From Microcystis elabens FACHB-917 (GTDB taxonomy: Bacteria; Cyanobacteriota; Cyanobacteriia; PCC-6307; Cyanobiaceae): 64,000 nt of DNA. The notes beneath the pieces were generated by a model, which saw only the letters and a program-made list of their open reading frames with translations, searched no databases and was not told the DNA's origin. The position numbers were made by a program, and so were the translations under genes. This document shows positions 25,638 to 34,957 of this stretch, in pieces. How positions within the stretch are numbered: position 1 is the first letter of the stretch; every line of letters starts with the position of its first letter. The DNA lies in contig NZ_JACJSZ010000001.1 of NCBI RefSeq assembly GCF_014698445.1, forward strand, positions 62,001 to 126,000. Direction: 5' to 3'.

Positions 25638-26684
25638 CTAATCCGGCCGGGACTCGCGCAGCAGCTGGGACGGCTTGACATGGAAGCGCTGCTGGAAATC
25701 CACACTGAACAGTCCCAGAGAGCGATAACCGCACTCGCGGGCGATGCTGCCCACCGTGTCGTTGAGGTTCGGGCGTTCCAGCCGTTGCCGGGCCCGGTCA
25801 AGACGCTGCATCTTGATCCACTTGGTGACCGTGCAGCCCATGCGCTCGGCGAAGCCATACTGCAGGGCCCTGCGGGAGTAATGGCTCCTTGATTCCAGGT
25901 CGGTGAGGGTGAGTGATTCCCCCAGATTCTGCTTGATGTAATCGATCAGTTCATCGAAGGAATCACGGCCCTGACGCTGCCGGTGCAGGAGCCGGTCCAG
26001 GGTCATGTCCTGTCGGATCTCCGGCAGCAGCATCGCCACCACCAGCCGGTGGATCTGATCATCGAACTGCAGCCGATCCAGCAGCCCCCGGCCATATCCC
26101 GACAGCTGCCCCGCCGTGGCCAGGGTCTGCCGTAAGGCCGTCAGCAGGGAAGGAGCGTCGAGATTCTGGGGCGGGCTCCAGCCATGGGCCTGGGCGACAG
26201 TGTCGTCCCAGTTCTTCGGCTTCTGCTGATAGCCCCCCATCGCCATCGCTGTTTCCAGCAGTCGGTCGCGGGAGAGGGTGAAGGCGATGGCGGACGAGAG
26301 GGTGCTCTCTATCGTGCAGGCTGCACTGGCCATCAGCACGCAACCTCCCTTGGCGCAGGGCCAGGTGGTGGAGGCCTGGCGCAGCCGCTGCTCGCCGCCG
26401 TACCCCAGCACGACGATGTGCTCCTGGCGCTCGGAGAAAGCCATCCGCACCGGCCTGGCCGTCCAGGCGGTGGCGATGAGGCTGCCGAGCTGGAGATTGG
26501 CGCCGCACAACCACCAGGACGCCTCGGGTTCCAGCGGAATCATCTCCACCAGGGGCAGGGCCTCCTGCAACAAAGCCGTGCAGGACTGGGAATCTTCCGT
26601 CAGCAGAAGTTGGCGCAGCAGGGGGTTGGGGAAAAGGGCGGCTTCCTGGTGCCGGAGGTTTGGAAAGCAAGGCTCGCCAGACAT
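25638..26684 (-). CDS. AraC-family transcriptional regulator
   Basis: A 348-aa regulator. The N-terminal 230 residues are a sensor domain of the AraC-binding-like type with no close relative I can name. The C-terminal domain has the two helix-turn-helix motifs of the family. The first is around LTLTDLESRSHYSRRALQYG. The second is around NDTVGSIARECGYRSLGLFS, followed by the signature FSVDFQQRFHVKPSQLLR. The ligand is unknown. Direct repeats right before the start codon suggest autoregulation, and the divergent neighbour is the cheB-cheR-PAS gene, a plausible target. Confidence 0.88.
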   Translation of the reverse strand: MSGEPCFPNLRHQEAALFPNPLLRQLLLTEDSQSCTALLQEALPLVEMIPLEPEASWWLCGANLQLGSLIATAWTARPVRMAFSERQEHIVVLGYGGEQRLRQASTTWPCAKGGCVLMASAACTIESTLSSAIAFTLSRDRLLETAMAMGGYQQKPKNWDDTVAQAHGWSPPQNLDAPSLLTALRQTLATAGQLSGYGRGLLDRLQFDDQIHRLVVAMLLPEIRQDMTLDRLLHRQRQGRDSFDELIDYIKQNLGESLTLTDLESRSHYSRRALQYGFAERMGCTVTKWIKMQRLDRARQRLERPNLNDTVGSIARECGYRSLGLFSVDFQQRFHVKPSQLLRESRPD

Positions 26685-26686
26685 AC

Positions 26687-26728
26687 GAAACTTTATCCTC
26701 CTCAGCGGGTCCGATTGAAAACTTTATC
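26687..26728. promoter_or_regulatory. Direct repeats, possible AraC-type operator
   Basis: AAACTTTATC occurs at 26688-26697 and again at 26719-26728. The copies have the same orientation and are 31 bp apart, about three helical turns. They begin 3 bp from the araC start codon. AraC-family proteins typically bind direct half-sites on one face of the helix. Assignment as the operator of the adjacent regulator is inference. Confidence 0.5.
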
Positions 26729-27011
26729 ACAGATTCATTATTTCTTCTGTCAGTTCAGTTCCGTTTCTTCAGGGTGGAAAGGCGATTGCCGAAAGGTTAC
26801 GCATCAACCGTGCAAGACACCTGCCCGGAATGACAATTCATGACCTGATTCACTGAGAAGGTCAACAGGACCCAGTCTTCTGGGGAGATTCGTGCTCTTC
26901 GGCGGCCTCTGCGGCACGCGTCTGTCGCAGGGCCACTGGTTTTCTCCGTCATTCACCGACGGCCTAGAGGGCCCCGGCGGTTTACATTGAGGTGAAACGT
27001 TCAGGCTGCCG
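26729..27011. other. AT-rich divergent intergenic region
   Basis: Together with the repeats this makes a 327-nt spacer between araC and the cheB-cheR gene, long for this window. By direct count 26701-26760 has 23 G/C in 60, against roughly 70% in neighbouring genes. TACATT at 26983-26988, 23 nt before the cheB-cheR start, could be a -10 element; no matching -35 is clear. I see no reading frame or stable hairpin that looks like a gene. Confidence 0.45.
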
Positions 27012-30000
27012 ATGTCAATGGAAGAATCCAGTGACGCGGAGTCTTCCCCGGCGCCATCCCCCCCACCAAGTTCCGAACCCGGCATGCATCTGGTGGCCAT
27101 CGGGGCCTCGGCTGGGGGCCTTGAGGCTCTGCAGGCCCTGCTTGGCAGCCTCTCCCCCGGGGGTACCGTAGCCTATGTGGTGGCCCAGCACCTCTCGCCC
27201 GACCGCGGCAGCCTGATGGTCGAACTGCTGGCGCGGGTCACGGAGCTGCAGGTGGTCGAGGCGGTCGACGGGGCGGTACTGCTGCCGGACACGGTCAGCA
27301 TCTGCCCCCCTAACCACGACATCAGCGTGGAGGGGAACCGGGTGCGGCTGGTGGCGCCCCAACCCCGCTTCGGCCCCAGCCCCAGCATCGACAGTCTGTT
27401 CGAGTCGATCGCCGAGCAATGGAACGGCCACGGGGCCGCCGTGGTGCTCTCGGGCACCGGCTCCGACGGGGCCCGCGGCCTGCGGTCCGTGCGGGCCGCC
27501 GGTGGACTCACCATCGCCCAGACCCCCGAGAGCGCCCGGTTTGCCGCCATGCCCTCCGCCGCCGTCGCCATGGGTGGGGCCGACCTCATTCTCGAGCCGG
27601 CCGCCATCGGCCGTCACCTCACGGGCCTGATGGGCACGAGCGGCGACTGGGTCGAGCTGAACGTTCCCGATCCCAGGGGCCTCAACGTCTCCAGTGCCCT
27701 GGAGCTGCTGCTGCACAACAGCGGCATTGATTTCAGCCAGTACAAGGCGTCCACCCTGCAGCGTCAGCTGGTGCGGCGTATGGCGATCCGCCAGTTGGAC
27801 AGCATCGAGGCGTACCTGCGCTTGCTGGAGGCCGACAGCAAGGAGGTCTCGGCCCTGGTCCACAACCTGCTGGTCACGGTGACCTCCTTCTTCCGCGACC
27901 CGGAGTCATTCGCGGTCCTCGGCGAGCTCCTGCAGGCCTACCTCGCCCAGCGCACCCGCAAGGACCGCCTGCGGGTGTGGGTGCCCGGCTGCGCCACCGG
28001 CGAGGAGGTGTATTCCATCGGGATGCTGATCAGCGAGGTGCTCGGCCACCCCCAGGACCTGACCCATCATCTCAAGATCTTCGGCACCGACCTCGATGAG
28101 GACAGCCTGGCCGTGGCGCGCCGGGCCACCTATCCCGCCGCCTCCGGCCTGGCGATCCCGGAAGCGCTGCGGGAACGCTTCCTGGTGCCGTTCAACGGCG
28201 AGGTCCAGATCTGCGAGGCCCTGCGCAACTGCGTGGTCTTCGCCCGTCACAACGTGGCGGTGGACCCACCGTTCCCGCGTCTGGACCTGATCTCCAGCCG
28301 CAACACCCTCATCTACTTCACCCAGCCCCTGCAGGATCGGGTGCTCGCCCAGTTCCGTTTCGGCCTGCTGCCCTCGGGTCTGCTGTTCCTCGGCCGCACC
28401 GAATCCCTGGGTCACCGCACCGAGGGCTTCGAGGTGGCCAGCGCCGATCACCGCATCTTCCATCGCACCGCGGGACACCAGTTCGCCCGCTGCACCGCGG
28501 CCGTGCAGCCCACCCAGCGCCCACCGACCCTGTTCAGCCCGGTCGGGCGGATCTCGATCCTGCGGGAGACCGTGGTCGAGGAGCATGTCGCCACCCTCGA
28601 AGCGCTGGTCCGCAGCACCTCTCCCCCCTGCGTGATCCTCGATGAAAACCACGGGCTGGTGGAGGTGATCGGCGATGTCAGTCCCTTCTGCCGTCTCCCC
28701 GAGGGCCGGATCTCCACCGCCGCCACGTCCTTCCTGCTCCCGGTTCTGCAGGCCGAGGCCCGTGCCCTGCTGCTGATCGTGCGGGCCGATGGCCAGCCGG
28801 CCCGCAGCCGGCTGCTGCACCTGCCGGACTTCGCCATTCAGCTGCGGCTGGAGGCCCGGCCGCTCAACGTCAACGAGCGGGTGCTGACCCTGCTGAGCTT
28901 CCTCCAGGAACCTCCCGACGATGCCGTGCCGCTCCCTGGGGATGCGCCGCTGATCCGCGACCCTGAATTCGACCAGCAGATCGCCCGACTGGAGAAGGAG
29001 CTGCTCACCAGCCACGACACCCTGCGCCGCTCCATGGCGGATCTGGAGGAGGCCAACGAGGAACTGGAGGCCTCGGCCGAGGAACTGCAGGCCTCCTCGG
29101 AGGAGCTGCAGTCCTCGAACGAGGAACTGGAATCCTCCAACGAGGAGCTGCAGGCCACCAACGAGGAACTGGCCACCCTCAACCAGGAGCTGCGGGCCAG
29201 AAGCACCGAGCTGCAGCTGCTCAGCACCGATCTGGAGAACATCCAGAACTCCCTCAACCAGGGCATGGTCATCGTCGACCGGGAGCTGTGCATCACCCGG
29301 TTCACGCCCCTGGCGGTGCGGGTGTTCGCCCTGGTGGACGACGACATCGGCCGGCCCCTGCTGGGCATCCCCACCACTGTGCCCCTGCCGGGACTGCGCT
29401 CGGCCCTGTCGGAGGTGGTGGGCGGCGCCCCCCGGCGCAACATCGAGGCGGTCTACGAGGACATCGCCTACCTGGTCCAGGTGCTGCCCTACCAGGAACG
29501 GGAGGGGCAGCGGCTCGGCGCGATCATCACCCTCACCGACGTGTCGGAACTGCTGGCCCTGCGCCAGGCCGCCGAGGACTCCCTCGATTCCTTCTCCAGC
29601 CTCACCGATGCCCTCGAGGAGGCGGTCTGGAAGCGGGACGCCAGCCTGCACCGGCTGCTCTACACCAGCCAGCGCATCCTGCCCCTGACGGGCTGGAGCC
29701 CGGCCGAGCTGTTTGCCCAGCCGCAGCTGCTCGACGACGCCATCCATCCCGAGGACCGGGATCGGGTCTGGGCCAGCCGTGACCCGGCCCAGGGGGGCTG
29801 GTCGGTGCAGTACCGGATCATCCGCCGCGATGGCGAACAGCGCTGGGTGACGGAGAACGCCAACGTGCTGACCGTGGAGACCGACCGCTATGTGGTCGGC
29901 ACGCTGTCGGACATCACCCAGCAGCGCCAGGCCCAGGAGCATGGCCGCGATCTCTCGCTCCTGTTCGAGACCCTGATCCGAAGTCCCAGCTTCTCTGTCG

Positions 30001-30299
30001 CGGTGTTCGACGGCAACCAGCGGGTGGTGATGGTCAACGCCAGCCTGTGCCGCCGGATCGGCTTCGAGCGCGACAGCCTGGTGGGGTCACCGGCCTCCCT
30101 GTTCTGCCAGCTGCCGGAGGCGGCCATGGCCTCCGGGCGCCCCGACGCGCCCGCCGATCGGCCGCTGTTGGTGAGTGAGGCCTTCGCCCTGCGCCATCGG
30201 GATGGCAGCACCCTGCAGACCACGGCCGAGCTCTGGTCGCTGCCATCGACGATGGGAACCGGCTCGCTGCTGATGGTGCTGCCCACGCCTCAATCCTGA
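27012..30299 (+). CDS. CheB-CheR-PAS fusion protein
   Basis: A 1095-aa cytoplasmic multidomain signalling protein. It starts with a CheB methylesterase domain (about 25-205) with an intact triad Ser33 (GASAGG), His60 (AQHLSPD) and Asp152 (SGTGSDG). A CheR methyltransferase domain follows (about 220-480; SAM motif VWVPGCATGEEVYSIGM). A regular coiled coil is built of (S)EELQAxNEEL-type heptads at about 660-740. Three PAS-like domains then run to the C-terminus (about 745-1090). There is no receiver domain and no histidine-kinase domain, and no other chemotaxis gene is nearby. The first ATG was used; ATG two codons on is equally possible. Confidence 0.92.
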   Translation: MSMEESSDAESSPAPSPPPSSEPGMHLVAIGASAGGLEALQALLGSLSPGGTVAYVVAQHLSPDRGSLMVELLARVTELQVVEAVDGAVLLPDTVSICPPNHDISVEGNRVRLVAPQPRFGPSPSIDSLFESIAEQWNGHGAAVVLSGTGSDGARGLRSVRAAGGLTIAQTPESARFAAMPSAAVAMGGADLILEPAAIGRHLTGLMGTSGDWVELNVPDPRGLNVSSALELLLHNSGIDFSQYKASTLQRQLVRRMAIRQLDSIEAYLRLLEADSKEVSALVHNLLVTVTSFFRDPESFAVLGELLQAYLAQRTRKDRLRVWVPGCATGEEVYSIGMLISEVLGHPQDLTHHLKIFGTDLDEDSLAVARRATYPAASGLAIPEALRERFLVPFNGEVQICEALRNCVVFARHNVAVDPPFPRLDLISSRNTLIYFTQPLQDRVLAQFRFGLLPSGLLFLGRTESLGHRTEGFEVASADHRIFHRTAGHQFARCTAAVQPTQRPPTLFSPVGRISILRETVVEEHVATLEALVRSTSPPCVILDENHGLVEVIGDVSPFCRLPEGRISTAATSFLLPVLQAEARALLLIVRADGQPARSRLLHLPDFAIQLRLEARPLNVNERVLTLLSFLQEPPDDAVPLPGDAPLIRDPEFDQQIARLEKELLTSHDTLRRSMADLEEANEELEASAEELQASSEELQSSNEELESSNEELQATNEELATLNQELRARSTELQLLSTDLENIQNSLNQGMVIVDRELCITRFTPLAVRVFALVDDDIGRPLLGIPTTVPLPGLRSALSEVVGGAPRRNIEAVYEDIAYLVQVLPYQEREGQRLGAIITLTDVSELLALRQAAEDSLDSFSSLTDALEEAVWKRDASLHRLLYTSQRILPLTGWSPAELFAQPQLLDDAIHPEDRDRVWASRDPAQGGWSVQYRIIRRDGEQRWVTENANVLTVETDRYVVGTLSDITQQRQAQEHGRDLSLLFETLIRSPSFSVAVFDGNQRVVMVNASLCRRIGFERDSLVGSPASLFCQLPEAAMASGRPDAPADRPLLVSEAFALRHRDGSTLQTTAELWSLPSTMGTGSLLMVLPTPQS

Positions 30300-30709
30300 G
30301 CGGGCCGCAGCAGGGCCCGCAGGCGGCGCGCCAGGGCCTCCAGCGGGGCTCCGTGGGGCGGACAGCTGCAGCGCAGCCCCGTGGCCCCATCCATCCAGAC
30401 CGGATGGCTGCCCTGCCAGAGCAGTGGGCGATCCTCCCCCTCTCGCCAGGCCAGGGTGAGGTTGAGCTCCTCGCCGCTGCGGTAGATCTCCAGGTCCAGG
30501 TCCTCCACCGGCAGCCGCTCGCCCTCGGGGCTGCGGGCCTCCAGCCGCAGGCGGAGATCCAGGCTGAGCTCCTCCCCGACCGCCTCGGTGAGCGGCTCGG
30601 GGTTCACCACCGCATGGCGCAGGGGCCGGCGGCAGAGGTCGGCGGCCGCCGCCACCAGCTGGCAGAGGTCGGTGTTGGCGCTGCCGATGGAGGACTCAGG
30701 CGACGGCAT
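30290..30709 (-). CDS. Conserved hypothetical protein
   Basis: A soluble protein of 139 aa, not recognised. It is Leu/Glu/Arg-rich with one CxC (LRCSCPPHGAPLEALARRL) near the C-terminus, where helical character resumes. It overlaps the CIA30-like gene start-to-stop by 14 nt and ends inside the last 10 nt of the convergent cheB-cheR gene. Its place as the last gene of the pgl block suggests cotranscription with it. Confidence 0.7.
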   Translation of the reverse strand: MPSPESSIGSANTDLCQLVAAAADLCRRPLRHAVVNPEPLTEAVGEELSLDLRLRLEARSPEGERLPVEDLDLEIYRSGEELNLTLAWREGEDRPLLWQGSHPVWMDGATGLRCSCPPHGAPLEALARRLRALLRPAQD

Positions 30710-31250
30710 CGATCGCCATCACCTCCAGGCTGAGCGGGCCGGCCCGGAAGCCCGGGTTGGCGGAGCCGTCGTCGCCGAACTTCGAATGCAGGATCTGCAG
30801 CCGGGTGATCCGGGCCGGATCGAAGCGCAGTGGCAGGCCGAGGGGCAGGGCCTCGATCGGCCTGGCCCGGATCGAGGCCCGCAGCTGGGCGAAGGGGATC
30901 CGCACCCGGCAGGGGCCTTCGGCCTCGGTGGCGAAGTTCGCCACCCAGCGCACGCCGCCGGGGATGATCTCGGTGAGACCCGCCACCCCATCGGCGCAGG
31001 CCACCGCCAGCTTGTAGTGGCGGCCGTCGCCCCGGAGCTCCAGCTCAAAGGCGGCCTGCCCCGAGAGATCCAGGGGCGGCGAGAACACCGGCGAGCGGCA
31101 GCTGACGAAACCGCCGCCTTCCTCCACCACCTCCGCCTCCAGCCGCAGGCCGCGGCTGCTGACCGTGCACACCCCCGAGCTGCGGCCCCCCATGACGGTG
31201 TCGTTGAGGGCATGCCAGCCACTGAAGCCATCGCCCGCCACCACCTGCAT
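30696..31250 (-). CDS. CIA30 family protein
   Basis: A protein of 184 aa that I place in the CIA30 (complex I intermediate-associated protein 30) family. Evidence is the start SGWHALNDTVMGGRSSGVC and the beta-sandwich strands FELELRGDGRHYKLAV and RVRIPFAQLRASIRA. In cyanobacteria and plants such proteins are linked to assembly of photosynthetic or NDH complexes, but a specific job is not shown. It begins 6 nt after pgl and overlaps the next gene by 14 nt. Confidence 0.82.
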   Translation of the reverse strand: MQVVAGDGFSGWHALNDTVMGGRSSGVCTVSSRGLRLEAEVVEEGGGFVSCRSPVFSPPLDLSGQAAFELELRGDGRHYKLAVACADGVAGLTEIIPGGVRWVANFATEAEGPCRVRIPFAQLRASIRARPIEALPLGLPLRFDPARITRLQILHSKFGDDGSANPGFRAGPLSLEVMAIDAVA

Positions 31251-31256
31251 GGTCGA

Positions 31257-31997
31257 TCAGGCCACGGTGAGGCCGTCGGCGGCGGCGGCATCGGCCAGGA
31301 TCACCACCACGCCGGCCGGTTGCACCAGCCGGGCCGGGGTGCGCTCGGCGGGCTCGGCCGGATCGAGCAGCCGGGCCAGCGCCTGCCGCTTGCCGGCACC
31401 GCTGACCAGGAAGATCACCCGGCGGGCGGCCGATAGCACGGGCGCGGTGAGGGTGATGCGGGGCAGGCCCTTGCCTTCGCCGATAGTGACAGGGCGGTCG
31501 CTGACGCCGGGGGCCGCCGTGCCCGGAAACAGGGAGGCCGTGTGGCCGTCGTCGCCCAGGCCCAGCAGCAGCACATCGAAGCGGGGCAGGGCGCCGGGAC
31601 AGAGCACCGCCAGCTCGGCGGCATAGGACTCGGCGCTGGCCTCGGGACTGGGGCGGTCGGTGGGCACCGGGTGGAAGCGGGCAGCGCTGGCGGAGGGGTG
31701 GGCCAGCAGGGTTTCCCGCAGCATGCGGGCATTGCTGGAGGGGTCGTCGGTCGGCACCCAGCGCTCATCCCCCAGCAGCACATCGACCCGCTCCCAGGGC
31801 AGGTGCTCCTCCGCCAAGCGGGTGTAGGCCGCCCGCGGCGTTTCGCCGCCGGCCAGGGCGATCTGGGCCCGGTCCCGCTCCGCCAGGGCCAGGTCGATCC
31901 CCGAAGCGATCTGCTCCGCCGCCTGGCGGGCCAGCTCGGCGGGACTGGTGGCGACGATCAGCTGGTAGCGGGTGCTGGATTCGGTCAAGCGAGCCAC
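31257..31997 (-). CDS. pgl: 6-phosphogluconolactonase
   Basis: The second enzyme of the oxidative pentose phosphate pathway; it hydrolyses 6-phosphogluconolactone. The 246-aa SugarP_isomerase/NagB-type protein carries IALAGGETPRAAYTRLAE, LLGDERWVPTDDPSSNARML and LLLGLGDDGHTASLFPG, the three best-known blocks of the family. It overlaps gnd by 13 nt, so two successive pathway enzymes are translationally linked. Confidence 0.95.
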   Translation of the reverse strand: MARLTESSTRYQLIVATSPAELARQAAEQIASGIDLALAERDRAQIALAGGETPRAAYTRLAEEHLPWERVDVLLGDERWVPTDDPSSNARMLRETLLAHPSASAARFHPVPTDRPSPEASAESYAAELAVLCPGALPRFDVLLLGLGDDGHTASLFPGTAAPGVSDRPVTIGEGKGLPRITLTAPVLSAARRVIFLVSGAGKRQALARLLDPAEPAERTPARLVQPAGVVVILADAAAADGLTVA

Positions 31998-33403
31998 TCG
32001 GTATGGAACGCGCCGGGGCGATCCGTGCGCTCATAAGTATGGGAGCCGAAGCAGTCGCGCATGGCCTGCACCAGGTTCTGGGGCAGGCGGCCGGTGCGGT
32101 AGCTGTCGATGTAGTCGAGGGTGCTGCTGAGGCAGGGCACGGGGATGCCGGCCAGCGCCGCCCCGGCCACCACCTGGCGCAGCCCGGCCAGGCGCTGGTT
32201 GACCTGGGCGGCGAACCAGGGATCGAGCATCAGGTTGGGGAGGGAGGGGTCGGCGCCGTAGGCATCCTGGATGCGCTGCAGCAGCCGGGCCCGGATGATG
32301 CAGCCCCCCTTCCAGATCTGGCCGATGGCCGAGAAATCGAGGTGGTAGTCGTGCAGCTTGGAGGCCTCCTGCAGCAGGGCCATCCCCTGGCCGTAGCTGG
32401 CGATGCAGGCCAGGATGCAGGCGTCGCGCAGGGGTGCCATGCCGGTGGCCGGCTCCCCCAGCGGGAAGCTGTGGGGGGCGGGGGCGTGCAGCACCGCTTC
32501 GGCCGCCAGCCGCTCGCTGCGCAGGGAGCTCAGCACGCGGGCGTTGAGGGCGGCGTAGATGGTGGGCACGGGCACCCCCATCTCCAGGGCGCTGACCACG
32601 GTCCACAGGCCGGTGCCCTTCTGGCCGGCGGCATCGACGATCAGCTCCACCAGGTCGCCGCCGCTCTCGGGATCCCTGGTGCGCAGGCACACCTCGGTGA
32701 TCTCCACCAGGAAGGAGGCCAGCTCCTCGGTCTGGTTCCATCCCGCCAGCACGTCGGCCATGGCCTCGCCGTCCATGCCGCCGATGCGCTTCATCAGGTC
32801 GTAGGCCTCGGCAAGGATCTGCTCGATGCCGTACTCGATGCCGTTGTGAACGGTCTTGACGAAGTGGCCGGCGCCGCCGGGGCCGATGTAGGTGACGCAG
32901 GGGCCGTCCTCCACCTGGGCGGCCATCTTGCGCACCAGGCCCTCGATCGCGTCGTAGGCGGCCCTGGTGCCGCCGGGCATCATGCTCGGCCCCTCCAGGG
33001 CCCCCTTGGCCCCCCCCGAGACGCCCATGCCGATGTAGCCGAAGCTCTTGCTCTCCAGCTCGGCCACCCTCCGCTCGGTGTCGGTGTAGAGGGAATTGCC
33101 GCCGTCGATCAGCAGATCCCCCTCCTCCAGCAGCGGCGAGATGCTGGCGATGGTGGCGTCCACCGGATCACCCGCCTTGACCATCATCAGGATGCGGCGG
33201 GGACGCTCCAGGGCCGCCACGAACTCCTCGAGGGTGGCCGCTCCCACGATGTCCTTGCCGGCACCGCGTCCGGCCAGGAACTCCTCGGTCTTGGCGTAGG
33301 TCCGGTTGTAGACGACGCTCGAGAAACCGTTTCGCTCGGCGTTGAGGACCAGGTTCTCACCCATCACGCCGAGGCCGATGAGTCCGAAATGCGCCTTGCC
33401 CAT
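31985..33403 (-). CDS. gnd: 6-phosphogluconate dehydrogenase, decarboxylating
   Basis: Catalyses NADP-dependent oxidative decarboxylation of 6-phosphogluconate to ribulose-5-phosphate. The 472-aa protein has the NADP site HFGLIGLGVMGENLVLN. The substrate-binding GVSGGAKGALEGPSMMPGG and catalytic-lysine region around GPGGAGHFVKTVHNGIEYG follow. The long C-terminal helical domain is complete. The ATG at 33403 places the Rossmann strand at residue 4; ATG at 33427 is an alternative. The gene sits between glgC and pgl in a leftward block. Confidence 0.95.
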   Translation of the reverse strand: MGKAHFGLIGLGVMGENLVLNAERNGFSSVVYNRTYAKTEEFLAGRGAGKDIVGAATLEEFVAALERPRRILMMVKAGDPVDATIASISPLLEEGDLLIDGGNSLYTDTERRVAELESKSFGYIGMGVSGGAKGALEGPSMMPGGTRAAYDAIEGLVRKMAAQVEDGPCVTYIGPGGAGHFVKTVHNGIEYGIEQILAEAYDLMKRIGGMDGEAMADVLAGWNQTEELASFLVEITEVCLRTRDPESGGDLVELIVDAAGQKGTGLWTVVSALEMGVPVPTIYAALNARVLSSLRSERLAAEAVLHAPAPHSFPLGEPATGMAPLRDACILACIASYGQGMALLQEASKLHDYHLDFSAIGQIWKGGCIIRARLLQRIQDAYGADPSLPNLMLDPWFAAQVNQRLAGLRQVVAGAALAGIPVPCLSSTLDYIDSYRTGRLPQNLVQAMRDCFGSHTYERTDRPGAFHTEWLA

Positions 33404-33515
33404 GGGAGCCTGGATGTCTTGCTGCATCGACACTGTGGCCAGAGGCCGGCGGAGCGTCGGTGTCCCGGGGAGGGATGTCAGCAACTGCTGGCCCAGCCCT
33501 CCCCGGGGGCGGGCC

Positions 33516-34811
33516 TCAGATCACCGTGCCGTCGGCGATCGTGCCGTTCTTCACCACCACGACGATGCCGTTGCGTATATAGAAATTGAGCTCCGGGCGG
33601 TCGGCCTCCTCGACCCGGTCCTTGTTCACGATGGTGACGTCGCGGCCGATGCGCACGTTCTTGTCGAGGATCGCCCCCTTCACCGTGGTGCCCTGGCCCA
33701 CACCGATCGGGATGCCGCCCCGTTCGCGCAGCACCAGCCGTTCCTCGGAGGATTCGAAGAAGTCGGCCCCCATCACGAGAGTGTCCTGGAGCACCACCTC
33801 GTCCTCCACCCGGGAGCGCACCCCGAGCACGCAGTGGTGGATGCTGCAGGCCTTGAGCAGGGATCCCTCTCCGATGATCGACTGCGTCACCTGGGCATCC
33901 TGCAGCTTGCTGGGGGGCAGGTAGCGGGGCCGGGTGTAGATGGGGAACTTCTCGTCGTAGAAGGAGAAGGCCGGGTTGGGCTGGTCGGTGAGGGCGAGGT
34001 TGGCCTCGTAGAACGCCCCGATCGTGCCGATGTCCTCCCAGTAGTCGTCGAAGAGGAAGGTCTGCAGATGGTCCCCCCGGCCGAGGGAGGTGGGGATGAT
34101 CTCCTTGCCGAAATCGGTGGCCTCCGGATGGCTGGCCAGGAGATCGAACAGGGTGCTGCGGTTGAAGACGTAGATCCCCATCGAGGCCAGGTAGGGACGC
34201 TTGGCGGCCTCCTCGGCGGAAAGACCGAGGCTCTCGGTGTTCACCCGCATGGCCGCGAGAGCCTCCCCCTTGGGCTTCTCGCTGAATTCCAGGATCCGGC
34301 CGTCGCTGGAGGTGCGCATCAGGCCGAAGCCCTCCGCCTGGGCCGCATCCACCGGCAGGGCACCCACCGTCAGGTCGGCGCCGCACTCGATGTGGTGCTG
34401 CACGAACTTGCTGTAGTCCATCCGGTAGAGCTGGTCACCGGAGAGGATCAGGACGTGGTCCACGTCCCATTCCTGGAACAGCCACTGGTACTTGCGCACC
34501 GCATCGGCCGTGCCTTCGAACCAGCTGGGGCTGTCGGGGGTCTGCTGGGCGGCCAGGACCTCCACGAACCCCTGGCCGAATCCGGAGGAGAGGTTGTAGC
34601 TCATCGTCAGGTGACGGTTGAGCGAAGCGCTGTTGAACTGCGTCAGCACGTAGATCTTGTTGATCTCGGAGTTGATGCAGTTGCTGATGGGAATATCGAT
34701 CAGTCGGTACTTCCCGGCGAGAGGAACGGCGGGTTTCGCCCGCATCTTGGTGAGGGGGTAGAGACGCGTTCCCGCTCCGCCTCCCAGGATGATGGCCAGA
34801 ACGCGTTTCAT
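33516..34811 (-). CDS. glgC: Glucose-1-phosphate adenylyltransferase
   Basis: ADP-glucose pyrophosphorylase, the committed step of glycogen synthesis, allosterically activated by 3-phosphoglycerate in cyanobacteria. The 431-aa enzyme starts [20 protein letters not shown]. It has the catalytic-region [16 protein letters not shown] and [11 protein letters not shown], and [10 protein letters not shown] of the glucose-1-phosphate site. A C-terminal left-handed beta-helix ends the protein. The ATG at 34811 was selected; a far longer open frame exists upstream but is antisense or frame-shifted to hemA. Confidence 0.96.
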   Translation of the reverse strand: MKRVLAIILGGGAGTRLYPLTKMRAKPAVPLAGKYRLIDIPISNCINSEINKIYVLTQFNSASLNRHLTMSYNLSSGFGQGFVEVLAAQQTPDSPSWFEGTADAVRKYQWLFQEWDVDHVLILSGDQLYRMDYSKFVQHHIECGADLTVGALPVDAAQAEGFGLMRTSSDGRILEFSEKPKGEALAAMRVNTESLGLSAEEAAKRPYLASMGIYVFNRSTLFDLLASHPEATDFGKEIIPTSLGRGDHLQTFLFDDYWEDIGTIGAFYEANLALTDQPNPAFSFYDEKFPIYTRPRYLPPSKLQDAQVTQSIIGEGSLLKACSIHHCVLGVRSRVEDEVVLQDTLVMGADFFESSEERLVLRERGGIPIGVGQGTTVKGAILDKNVRIGRDVTIVNKDRVEEADRPELNFYIRNGIVVVVKNGTIADGTVI

Positions 34812-34957
34812 GAGCCCAGTCCTCGGTCCTTGGCTGGCCAGACCGTACTGGAGCGTGGTGACGCGGAGCGCCGCGCTGCTGCTTCTCGGTTCATGTTCCG
34901 TTGCAGTGAAAGGTGGGACTGGAGCCGGTGAAGCGGGGACCCCCCGGGGGGCGGGTC

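Noticed and set aside
25398-26684. RHH protein plus neighbour as a toxin-antitoxin module
   Set aside because: The neighbour is an AraC regulator of normal length, convergent, with no toxin-like fold.
29040-29210. Regular short repeats in the CheB-CheR-PAS gene resembling a repeat array
   Set aside because: They encode in-frame heptads of a coiled coil; there are no unique spacers, so it is not CRISPR or a minisatellite.
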